In this document: in pieces, positions 35,388-42,560 of the stretch
Numbering within the stretch: position 1 is the first letter of the stretch
Layout of the letters: every line of letters begins with the position of its first letter
DNA from: Pantoea sp. 1.19
GTDB taxonomy: Bacteria; Pseudomonadota; Gammaproteobacteria; Enterobacterales; Enterobacteriaceae
Direction of reading: 5' to 3'
DNA: 42,560 nucleotides
Assembly (NCBI RefSeq): GCF_001922585.1
Contig: NZ_MRBS01000012.1
Location: forward strand, 1 to 42,560
Position numbers and translations under genes: made by a program
Notes under the pieces: model-generated
The model's database searches: none
Told to the model about the DNA's origin: nothing
The model's input: only the letters and a program-made list of their open reading frames with translations

Positions 35388-35816
35388 TTACAGCGCCTCG
35401 GCGCGCTCAAGCAGCTGTACCAGCACCCGGTGCGTCACCGCCAGTTCGTGCCGATCGATGTTGCCCAACCATTCACCGCGCAGATCGTCCGCTTCGCATT
35501 TGACGCGCTGCCAGAGCGCCATTCCGGCCGGCGTCACCACCAGTAACCGCTTGCGCCGATCCTCGGCCGGCTGCACGCGCTGCAGCCAGCCCTGGCTGAC
35601 CAGCCGGTTCACCAGCGAAACGACGCTGGGCCCTTCCAGACCCAGCCGCTCCGCCAGCGCTTTCTGCGTCAGCGGCGCGTCGCTGGCGGCGAGCGTGGAC
35701 ACGGCCAGCCAGCTACTCATACCCAGTCCGGTCTCTTTTAACCGACGGGCAATCGCCTGCCGCCAGGCATGGGCCGTCAAGTGCAGCAAGTGGGAAAACG
35801 GGGTTTCAGGATGCAT
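35388..35816 (-). CDS. MarR/SlyA-family repressor
   Basis: This 142-aa winged-helix regulator is first in the efflux operon. It has an N-terminal dimerisation helix (FSHLLHLTAHAWRQAIARRL), the HTH region TQKALAERLGLEGPSVVSLV, and the wing LQRVQPAEDRRKRLLVVTPA with the DRR motif typical of MarR wings. It very probably represses its own operon and responds to a pump substrate (phenolic or organic acid ligands are common). A perfect palindrome lies 22 bp upstream of its ATG. Confidence 0.94.
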   Translation of the reverse strand: MHPETPFSHLLHLTAHAWRQAIARRLKETGLGMSSWLAVSTLAASDAPLTQKALAERLGLEGPSVVSLVNRLVSQGWLQRVQPAEDRRKRLLVVTPAGMALWQRVKCEADDLRGEWLGNIDRHELAVTHRVLVQLLERAEAL

Positions 35817-35837
35817 AGTAAAACTTACGCCTTATTC

Positions 35838-35849
35838 TTAGATATCTAA
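35838..35849. promoter_or_regulatory. Probable MarR operator
   Basis: TTAGATATCTAA is a perfect 12-bp palindrome with TTAG/CTAA ends, the usual shape of MarR-family operators. It begins 22 bp upstream of the marR start codon, where it would block the promoter of the marR-MFS-adaptor-outer membrane factor operon. Confidence 0.7.
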
Positions 35850-36132
35850 CTAAATCTTCCGCAAGCATAGCGTATCGCCGTCCGGATTGCATCGCCGCCG
35901 CGGCCTCTCGCAACGTCACCGCGCGTTTTTTCCTGAACGGCCGTGCCGCCCGCCCTCGACGGAATGTATCGCTACCGGGCGCCGCCCCCTGAAATCCAGA
36001 TAGTTCTGATTTTTATTGCAATTTATGAGCATTCATGATGATATCTTTACACTTTCTGACATCCGTCGCGTCGTGTATTTTCTCTACTAATGTGCACTGG
36101 CGTCACGCCGTTTTTGCTTAACAGGACTTGAA
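35850..36132. other. Intergenic region between the marR operon and fepE
   Basis: The DNA is GC-rich to about 35990, then AT-rich (35995-36110) up to fepE. An AGGA ribosome binding site lies at 36122-36125, eight bases before the fepE ATG. The AT-rich part should contain the fepE promoter, but I could not settle on one pair of hexamers. No gene is seen. Confidence 0.45.
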
Positions 36133-37269
36133 ATGAGTAGCTTTACTCAGGATGAGCGCTTTTCAACAGCCAACCGCCCCCACCCGCAGAATCTGCCCCT
36201 ATTTCCCGAACAGCGTGACGAACTCGACCTGCTGGAAATTGTCGCCCTGCTGCTGCGCCGTAAAAAAACGCTGATTGCGGCCACCGCCGGCGCGCTGGCG
36301 CTGGGCGTTGCCGTTAGCATGCTGCTGCCGCAGCGCTGGACCAGCGCCGCCGTGCTGGTTGCTCCGGAGTCACAGCAGATGCGCAGCATTGAGCAGACGC
36401 TGACAGAACTCGCGGTGCTGGATATTAAGGTGGATATTACCCCGGACACGCTGCTGTCCGACTTTATGCGCTATTTTGACTCGCGCGACCTGCGTGAGAA
36501 ATATCTGGTCAATACCACCTATTTTAAAGACCTGGTGCAGGATAAGCATCTGGATGACGCCCAGCGCTATCGACTTATTGATTCGATTCTTGACGGCAAT
36601 ATTATGTCGCACAGTTCGACGCAGGATAAAGGGGCGGACGTTAAGGAGTATCGCTACTACGAGCTGAAGTACAGCGCGGAGACCCCGACCGCAGCCAGAG
36701 ATCTGCTGCAGGGCTATATTAATTATGTCACCGAAGTGGTGGAGAAAGAGCTGCAGCAGAAAGTTACCTATCAGATCGACCAGGTGAAAAACCGCGCTAC
36801 CGGTCAGTATAATCTCGATCGCCAGCGGGCGGAGAATGCGCGCGACGTCAAGCTGCAGCGCCTTGGCTATGCGTTACAGATTGCCAACTCTGCCGGCCTG
36901 AAAAAGCCGTCGTGGTCAAACGGTACGGTGATTGCCGACGATCCGGACTTCTCGGTCACGCTGGGGGCTGACGGTTTACAGCGCAAGCTGGAAATTGAGA
37001 AATCCATTGCCGATGTCAATCTGCTGAACGCCGATTTACAAAATCGTAAGCTGTACCTTGAAAAGCTGAACGCGCTGAAAATCGACAAAATGGATGTGGA
37101 GCCGTTTAAATATCTGCGCGAGCCCTACCAGCCAGTGAAAAAAGACAAACCCAAGCGCGCGCTGATTGCCGTGCTGTTTGGTCTGGCGGGCCTGCTGGGC
37201 GCCAGCGGTGTGATTCTGATGAACGCGCTGGTCAGCGATCGCCGCCGACGCCCCGACGCCGACGCCTGA
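36133..37269 (+). CDS. fepE: FepE, very long O-antigen chain length regulator
   Basis: FepE is an inner membrane polysaccharide co-polymerase of the Wzz group, which sets very long O-antigen chain length with the Wzy polymerase. At 378 aa it equals E. coli FepE (377). It has an N-terminal membrane segment (TLIAATAGALALGVAVSMLL, about residues 45-64) and a periplasmic domain with long coiled helices. The FepE-specific block is KKPSWSNG, then DDPDFSVTLGADGLQRKLEI. The Pro-rich EPYQPVKKDKPKRA precedes the C-terminal membrane segment (about residues 344-366). In E. coli fepE lies in the enterobactin cluster; here it stands alone between an efflux operon and an autotransporter gene. Confidence 0.93.
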   Translation: MSSFTQDERFSTANRPHPQNLPLFPEQRDELDLLEIVALLLRRKKTLIAATAGALALGVAVSMLLPQRWTSAAVLVAPESQQMRSIEQTLTELAVLDIKVDITPDTLLSDFMRYFDSRDLREKYLVNTTYFKDLVQDKHLDDAQRYRLIDSILDGNIMSHSSTQDKGADVKEYRYYELKYSAETPTAARDLLQGYINYVTEVVEKELQQKVTYQIDQVKNRATGQYNLDRQRAENARDVKLQRLGYALQIANSAGLKKPSWSNGTVIADDPDFSVTLGADGLQRKLEIEKSIADVNLLNADLQNRKLYLEKLNALKIDKMDVEPFKYLREPYQPVKKDKPKRALIAVLFGLAGLLGASGVILMNALVSDRRRRPDADA

Positions 37270-37280
37270 ATCGAGCACAG

Positions 37281-37310
37281 ATAAACACGCACTTGCGGAT
37301 GCGTGTTTAT
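37281..37310 (+). terminator. Terminator after fepE
   Basis: ATAAACACGCA (37281-37291) and TGCGTGTTTAT (37300-37310) form a perfect 11-bp stem with an eight-base loop, 11 bp after the fepE stop. The A/T-ended stem could work in both directions. Confidence 0.75.
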
Positions 37311-37375
37311 TGACTCAGCTCCCCACGCAAATTAACGGGCGGAATCTTGCCTACCGGGATGGGTCGGGTATTTCA

Positions 37376-37407
37376 GCAAAAAAAATGGCGGGGTGATCCC
37401 CGCCATT
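37376..37407 (-). terminator. Intrinsic terminator of the autotransporter gene
   Basis: On the minus strand AATGGCGGGG, loop ATCA and CCCCGCCATT form a 10-bp stem followed by a run of T (37376-37385 is A-rich on the plus strand). It begins 24 bp after the autotransporter stop. Confidence 0.92.
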
Positions 37408-37431
37408 GTAGCCGTCAGAAACTCATTGCGG

Positions 37432-40400
37432 TTAAAAATGATACTTCACGCCAAAAGTCACGGTCGTATCGCTGTAGCCTTTCCCTCCCACCTGCTGGCC
37501 AACGTTACCCCACATATTCAACTGGTCAGAGAGATCTCCCTCCACACCCAGTTTCAGTTCAGCCACGTTACCAGTACCACCCTGTTTGAAGGTATGGCTA
37601 CCGGTCGTTTCATGCGACATTTTCACCGCAAAGTCTTTGCTATTGTGAATCCATGTGGCTTCCACGTAAGGTTTAAATACCTGCGAGTGCGGATCTAAGG
37701 TCTGGGAGGGCTGAATCATAAATGCTTTCAGCCCCAGACGGGTTTGCAGATTGCCCTCGCCCTGACCTGAAATCAGCGTATTTGAGGCTTCCCGGTGGTC
37801 ATCTGCTTTTACCCCCATCCAGATTGCCTGTGCTTTAGGCTGGAGATAGAAGTGATAATCCTGGCTTGCACCCACAGAGAAGGTATAGCCACTCTCCAGC
37901 GAGGCTGTAAAGCCTTTGGCATCGTATTTTTCTGACGCCAGGCCTTCACCATTCACTTCGTTTTTAAACCAGCTGTATTGAAGCCAGGTATCCACGTATG
38001 CCCCGGTATGCGCCTGCTCATCGGCAAACCAGGTACCATAAGTCCCGATGCTATAGCCGTGCGCCGACCCTTTTGAACGGCTGCCAGAAGCCGAGGTTAC
38101 GGTGTGATTGCTGCTGTTGGCATAGCCGGCCATCAGCCCCAGACGCCACAGATCGCTTTCGCTGCGGCTAAAGCGGAGCACATCTCCCCCCAGCTGCATC
38201 ACAAAACGATTATCCTGCGTTTTAAAACTGCCGCCGGCATCACGAGAGCGATTATGGCTGCCGGTGCTGCGTAGCCACATCGAGGTGGTTTTTTTCTCAC
38301 CGGTGATGGCGTCGGTATACCCGGTCTCACCGGAACGATTCTCGAGACTGGTATTAAACAGCGTATTCGCCGCCGCCAGGTTGGCAATGTAACTTCCCGC
38401 CTCCGGCCGATCCGGATTATCTGTCCGCAAATACCAGTCGCCGTCGGCCGGATTAATTACGCTTCCCTGATAAAGTTTGTACTCATACGCACCCGCGACC
38501 ACGCGCCCGTCAAGGGTGAAATTGGCCTCCGACTTGCCTGCGATATCCACGATCTTGATACCATTACTCGTGTAAGCGCCGCGGCCGCCAATATTGTTCA
38601 CCTTGATGCTGCTGGCACCGCTGGCGTCCCCTTTAATAACCAGACGATCCGTTTCACTGTCATCGCCGGCAAGGACCGTATCGAACAACACCCGGCTACC
38701 CTGCTGACCAACGTAATTACCCTGGATCGTTAAATCAGCGTAGCGATCTCCCGTTAGCGCATGCGGCATAATCACTCGCCCGGCGTTATCGATATTGCCA
38801 TTCACTACGCCAAATCCACCGAGTGCCCCCGCTTTTTCTATGGTGACATGGCTGGTCAGGACGACCGGCGCGGAGATATTCCGGGCGGTGAGCTTGCTGT
38901 CACCGGAGACAGAGGTTTGCGAAGCGGTAGTTTTTACCGTTCCGGCGCCCAGCTGAATGAGACCATTTTTAATCAGGGTATTCCCCACCGTTACCGCATT
39001 GTCGGCAAACGTCAGCGTTCCACTGCCCTGCTTGATCAAATCACCACTGCCGCTCAGCTGATTGTTGAAGTCCCAGTCACTGGTAACATCCAGAATTAAC
39101 TGGCCATTGTTTTTCACCTCAGCGCCCCCCAACTGCCCGGCCCGGCGGGCAGTCAGTGACGTGTTTTCAGCCAGAGAAAATACGCCGGAATACTGGCTGT
39201 TCATACCACTCAGCTCAATCGCCGCCTTATTTTGCAACTGCACGTCCCCCGTTCCACTCAGACTATTAGCAAACAGGCCCCGGGCACCGTTCAGGATTAG
39301 CGTCCCCTGATTCGCGATATTTCCGCTACCCAGTCCGGAGGCCTGATTCAGAAGCACACTGGCGGCGCGGCTAATCGCCGTGCTCGCGGTAAACGCGCTG
39401 TTCGCCTGGCTAACCTTGAGCGTCCCCGCTGAGAGATTAAGCTGACCGCTACCGGCCAGATCACCCTCAAGTTGTCCGCCGTTTACGATCGTAACGTTAC
39501 CCCCGTTAAGATTAAAGCGGCTAGCGGCCTGCGTATTAAGCTGACCTACGGTCTGGCGTGTTGCATTGATATCGACTAGCGTACCGGCAGACATTTCCAG
39601 CGCCGAGGTCTGTCCAAGCGCGTGACTGGCCTCCAGCCGTAATCCTCCTTTACTGACCCAGGTTGCGCCAGTGTAGTCATTATTCGCGTTGGCCAAAGCG
39701 AATATTGCGCCATCAGTCAGTCCGGCAATCGCCAGATCGCCACTGCCGGATATTTTTGCCGACAGGCCGTTTGACGGTTGACCGTTAAGGGATTCTGTCG
39801 CCTGTAAGTTCAGCGCATCCTCCCCCCGAGCCAGCAGATTGATCGCCTTGAGCCCGTAATTCACATACAGGCCGTCCTGACCATTACCCGTCGTCAGGCC
39901 GTAATCAAACAGGCCCATGGCCGATGGCGCACTGGCGCCTTCGTTAGATAACGCAGACTGAACAGGCTGAGTAATTAACTGGCCGTTGCTATCCGTCAGG
40001 GTTAACTCCTGGCCAGTTCCCGTCGCGCTGCCGTGAACCAAATCAATCAGAACCAGCCCTTCATCAAGCTCTGACAGGGTTTTCCCCTCGATCCCTGGCG
40101 TAACATTGGTCGGCAGATTGATCTGTACGGTGCCACCGCCGGTAACGTCAATGCGATTTGTCTCAACGGTGCCCGAAGACACAAACTCACCGGACTGGTC
40201 AATGATATTGTTAAACTTAATGGTGCCGCCGTTCATCGTCAGCCCGGCGATGTTCTGTACGCCGTCAGCAACATTCAGCTCGCTATTTTTGGACAGCGTC
40301 AAATTTGCCAGGCTGAGGGCCGCGGCATTTTCGTCGTTTAATGTCATCCCGGTATCGAGCAAATTGACCTTACCGGCAAATGCCGAACCGGTATTATCAC

Positions 40401-42560
40401 CGAATGTGAATGCATCGCCGCCTGACTCTACGTTCAGCGTGCCATTGCCCGTCAGCGCATGATTGAAGCCCTGCAGTCCAGCAAGCGTTAGTGCGCTTTG
40501 ATCGCTGATGCTGACGCTGATTGTCTTATCCACCCGGTAGTCAGCAGCCAGAGTGGCCGCCGCCTTGTTGGCAAGGCTCAGACGACCATTGCCAACGACA
40601 TCATTAGTCAATGTTCCCTGATAGCCTGACAGGATAAGCGTATCAAGCGCTCCCGCCAGTGACACGCGTGCGTCTTTACCCAACTGACTCTGCGAACCGA
40701 CCCGCAACGTACTGCTTCCACTCAGATCATACTGTCCGGCGAAGCCGTCGTTTTTAGCGGTTAATTGCACGCTGGCCCGATCTCTCAGGGCAACAACACT
40801 GTCCCGAACGCCTGTCAGCGCGTGGTTAATCGCGCCATTCACGCCACGCATAACCAACGCGGCCGCGCTGCCATCCAGAGACACGCTGGCGGCATCGGCC
40901 CCCAGATTACTGGCCTGACGAATGGTTAAGGAAGCCTCATCACTGACGTGATGCACACCGGTAAATGTGCTGTTGCCCGCCAGCGTTGTCGCCGCATTGA
41001 CGTTCACGCGCCCGGCACCGGCCAGTGCATTTTGCAGCATCAACCCATCGACGTTCAGATTCAGTGCTCCCTCCACGTCAATATTGCTGCTACCGAGACT
41101 GCCGCTATCGCTCAGTGAAATGGCAGCGCCGTCGGTGATGGCGATATTACCGCTCAAATTGTCATTAGTACCCGATACGGAAAGCTCGCCACCGACGATG
41201 GTGAGCGTACCTTCGCCTTTCAGTCCGTCTTCGGCGCGGATTCGACCACCACTGTTGATGATCAGCTCACCGCTATCCAGCGACACGCTACCGCTGTTGT
41301 TCAGCTCACCGATAGTCTGTTTAAAGCCATTCAGACGCGTAGTTGCTCCCTCATTAATGTTCAGTGTCGATGTTTGACCCAATGCGCCGTTAGCGCCCAA
41401 CAGCAACTCTCCCCCGGTGACCGTCGTGCTGCCTGTATAACGGTTATGACCATTCGCGATCGTGATAGCCCCACGTGATGCGTCAATGTTCAAACCACCA
41501 TCACCCGATAATGACGCGTTTAGCGTGTGATTGGATGCAGCATCGCCGCTCTCCAGCAGCAGCGCGTTCGCGCCGTCCGACATTAACGTCAGCGCTGTCA
41601 GCCCGTATTTGACGTACAGTCCGTTGTCGTTACCTTTATTGGTGGTTAAGCCGTAACTGTATGTGGCATTAGCAACAATCTCATCGCCCTGCGTGATGGC
41701 AGTAGAGACCGTCTGCTCATCGGCACTCACAGGTGTGCCGTTAATACTGAGCCGCATATCATTAACGTTACCGCTGACTTGCTTAGCATTCACCAGGGTC
41801 ATCAGCACATCGCCTCGATCCTGATCGAGGATCGAAACCCCGGGTGCTGCCGGCACGCCGACATTTTCCCACTCCGCGTTACCGTTTACCGCAATCTCTC
41901 CGCCGTTTAACGTCAGCGGGTCAACGTTAACAATGCCATTCGCTTTTGACTGCGGTGCATCAACCTCAAATACCAGCTTACCGCCGCTAACGTTCAGATT
42001 ATTCAGCGTGCTATCCGTGCTACCGACCTGGGTTACGCTGCCCTGATTCAGCTGCAGCGTTGCATTGGTCAGCGCACTGAGGTTGTCCGCATTCAGAGCG
42101 AACAGTGTATCGGTCAGCGTAACCTGACCGACAAAGGCATCGCCGGTATTTGAACCAAAATTGAAGGCCTGATTGCCGGCACTCACGTTCAGCGCCCCGC
42201 CGCCGGTCAGCGCCTGGTTAAAGCCGCTCAGCCCCGCCAGCGTCAGCGCGCTGTCCGCGCCTACATTCACCCCAACCTCCGACCCCAGCCCCTCCGTGCC
42301 GCTCAGCGTCACCGCCGACCCGTCGCTCAGCCGCAGCTGACCGCTCCCGGCTACCCGGTTGCCAAACGCGCCGCGCCAGCCCGCCAGGCTCAGCGCGCTG
42401 TCCGGCCCGCCCAGCGTCACGCCGGACTGCCCTCCCAGATTGTCCGCGCCCTGCGCGCGCAGCACGCTGCCCGCCTCCACCGCCCAGGCGCCCAGGAAGC
42501 CCGCGTTATTTCCGCCCACCGACGCCAGGCTCCCGCCCGTCAGGCTCACCGTGCTCCCCG
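37432..42560 (-). CDS. Giant autotransporter adhesin-like protein (5' end outside window)
   Basis: The frame stays open to the window edge, so the N-terminus and signal peptide are missing; at least 1708 codons are present. It is a type V (monomeric) autotransporter. The passenger is a beta-helix of short Gly/Asn/Ser-rich repeats (LSGSGxLxxxx, ALGQTSTLNINEGATT, ALTLAGLSGFNQALTGGG). A pertactin-like junction follows (about 38425-38810: GGFGVVNGNIDNAGRVIMPH, ending GDWYLRTDN). The C-terminal ~290 residues form the outer membrane barrel, starting near SMWLRSTGSHNRSRD and ending VTFGVKYHF with the terminal Phe. Two large modules repeat at roughly 1.75-kb distance. An RGD tripeptide occurs in the passenger (LDQDRGDVLM, about 41810-41840). 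A terminator follows. Adhesion, aggregation or biofilm are likely roles; the specific one is unknown. Confidence 0.93.
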   Translation of the reverse strand, partial: GSTVSLTGGSLASVGGNNAGFLGAWAVEAGSVLRAQGADNLGGQSGVTLGGPDSALSLAGWRGAFGNRVAGSGQLRLSDGSAVTLSGTEGLGSEVGVNVGADSALTLAGLSGFNQALTGGGALNVSAGNQAFNFGSNTGDAFVGQVTLTDTLFALNADNLSALTNATLQLNQGSVTQVGSTDSTLNNLNVSGGKLVFEVDAPQSKANGIVNVDPLTLNGGEIAVNGNAEWENVGVPAAPGVSILDQDRGDVLMTLVNAKQVSGNVNDMRLSINGTPVSADEQTVSTAITQGDEIVANATYSYGLTTNKGNDNGLYVKYGLTALTLMSDGANALLLESGDAASNHTLNASLSGDGGLNIDASRGAITIANGHNRYTGSTTVTGGELLLGANGALGQTSTLNINEGATTRLNGFKQTIGELNNSGSVSLDSGELIINSGGRIRAEDGLKGEGTLTIVGGELSVSGTNDNLSGNIAITDGAAISLSDSGSLGSSNIDVEGALNLNVDGLMLQNALAGAGRVNVNAATTLAGNSTFTGVHHVSDEASLTIRQASNLGADAASVSLDGSAAALVMRGVNGAINHALTGVRDSVVALRDRASVQLTAKNDGFAGQYDLSGSSTLRVGSQSQLGKDARVSLAGALDTLILSGYQGTLTNDVVGNGRLSLANKAAATLAADYRVDKTISVSISDQSALTLAGLQGFNHALTGNGTLNVESGGDAFTFGDNTGSAFAGKVNLLDTGMTLNDENAAALSLANLTLSKNSELNVADGVQNIAGLTMNGGTIKFNNIIDQSGEFVSSGTVETNRIDVTGGGTVQINLPTNVTPGIEGKTLSELDEGLVLIDLVHGSATGTGQELTLTDSNGQLITQPVQSALSNEGASAPSAMGLFDYGLTTGNGQDGLYVNYGLKAINLLARGEDALNLQATESLNGQPSNGLSAKISGSGDLAIAGLTDGAIFALANANNDYTGATWVSKGGLRLEASHALGQTSALEMSAGTLVDINATRQTVGQLNTQAASRFNLNGGNVTIVNGGQLEGDLAGSGQLNLSAGTLKVSQANSAFTASTAISRAASVLLNQASGLGSGNIANQGTLILNGARGLFANSLSGTGDVQLQNKAAIELSGMNSQYSGVFSLAENTSLTARRAGQLGGAEVKNNGQLILDVTSDWDFNNQLSGSGDLIKQGSGTLTFADNAVTVGNTLIKNGLIQLGAGTVKTTASQTSVSGDSKLTARNISAPVVLTSHVTIEKAGALGGFGVVNGNIDNAGRVIMPHALTGDRYADLTIQGNYVGQQGSRVLFDTVLAGDDSETDRLVIKGDASGASSIKVNNIGGRGAYTSNGIKIVDIAGKSEANFTLDGRVVAGAYEYKLYQGSVINPADGDWYLRTDNPDRPEAGSYIANLAAANTLFNTSLENRSGETGYTDAITGEKKTTSMWLRSTGSHNRSRDAGGSFKTQDNRFVMQLGGDVLRFSRSESDLWRLGLMAGYANSSNHTVTSASGSRSKGSAHGYSIGTYGTWFADEQAHTGAYVDTWLQYSWFKNEVNGEGLASEKYDAKGFTASLESGYTFSVGASQDYHFYLQPKAQAIWMGVKADDHREASNTLISGQGEGNLQTRLGLKAFMIQPSQTLDPHSQVFKPYVEATWIHNSKDFAVKMSHETTGSHTFKQGGTGNVAELKLGVEGDLSDQLNMWGNVGQQVGGKGYSDTTVTFGVKYHF
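38820..42250 (-). repeat. Two diverged ~1.75-kb passenger modules
   Basis: The segment containing SGFNQALTGGGALNV (about 42200-42240) recurs as QGFNHALTGNGTLNV (about 40430-40480). YGLTTNKGNDNGLYVKYGL (about 41595-41660) recurs as YGLTTGNGQDGLYVNYGL (about 39845-39905). ALGQTSTLNINEG recurs as ALGQTSALEMSAG. All pairs are offset by about 1.75 kb (some 580 residues), showing duplication of a large unit within the passenger. Confidence 0.75.

Noticed and set aside
41813..41830. Perfect palindrome CCTCGATC-CT-GATCGAGG in the autotransporter gene
   Set aside because: Explained by codons for LDQDRG within an intact frame; no sign of a regulatory role.
26939..42560. Second attachment-site copy of the tRNA-Asn 3' end
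   Set aside because: Looked for CCAGTCAGAGGAGCCA downstream of asnT by eye and found none, so no island boundary can be claimed here.
1..42560. CRISPR arrays, rRNA genes, intact insertion sequences
   Set aside because: No regularly spaced repeats, rRNA signatures or transposase frames with terminal repeats were seen.

Overview
The window looks like chromosomal DNA of an Enterobacterales bacterium. Gene content and order follow the E. coli fliE-rcsA-dsrB-yedP-dgcQ-yedI-vsr-dcm-yedJ-mtfA-asnT stretch, but the proteins are diverged and several neighbours differ. An Erwiniaceae-type genome (Erwinia/Pantoea/Mixta) is my best guess, with low certainty. The DNA is mostly GC-rich by eye. The rcsA region, the fepE upstream region and part of the soxS-like region are AT-rich.

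Layout. (1) 1-537: a phage integrase C-terminal scar. (2) 538-11778: a complete flagellar basal body and export cluster, fliE leftward, then fliFGHIJK and fliLMNOPQR rightward. Most genes overlap or nearly touch. (3) 11779-15387: a long AT-rich leader with RcsAB-box-like and CRP-like sites, rcsA, a chemoreceptor ending in HWETF, dsrB and a Pmp3/YqaE-type 52-aa membrane protein. (4) 15388-20181: a 64-aa Cys-containing hypothetical, a leftward candidate dsrA sRNA, yedP (HAD phosphatase), a many-times frameshifted glucosyl-3-phosphoglycerate synthase-like pseudogene, dgcQ and a 43-aa acidic protein. (5) 20222-24942: yedI (TTG start), an 89-aa unknown, vsr and dcm, a ribbon-helix-helix-like protein with a poly-Lys tail, and yedJ. 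(6) 25199-28986: a phage-type protein, mtfA, tRNA-Asn with a near-perfect promoter and terminator, about 1.2 kb of decayed DNA containing PAAR-like remnants, and a secreted histidine-phosphatase-fold protein with altered catalytic motifs. (7) 29214-35849: a SoxS/MarA-like regulator, an Rrf2 regulator, an orphan PhnH-like protein, and a marR-emrB-emrA-outer membrane factor efflux operon behind a palindromic operator. (8) 36133-42560: fepE (O-antigen chain length) and a very large autotransporter, cut by the window edge, built from two roughly 1.75-kb modules.

Functionally the region concerns the motile-to-sessile decision and the cell surface. It combines flagellum assembly, a chemoreceptor, RcsA (capsule on, flagella off), DsrA (RpoS/H-NS control in E. 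coli), a c-di-GMP synthase, FepE and an adhesin-type autotransporter. Accessory material (integrase scar, PAAR remnants beside asnT, broken gpgS-like gene, orphan phnH-like gene) sits in the joints between conserved blocks. I found no CRISPR array, intact insertion sequence or intact prophage.
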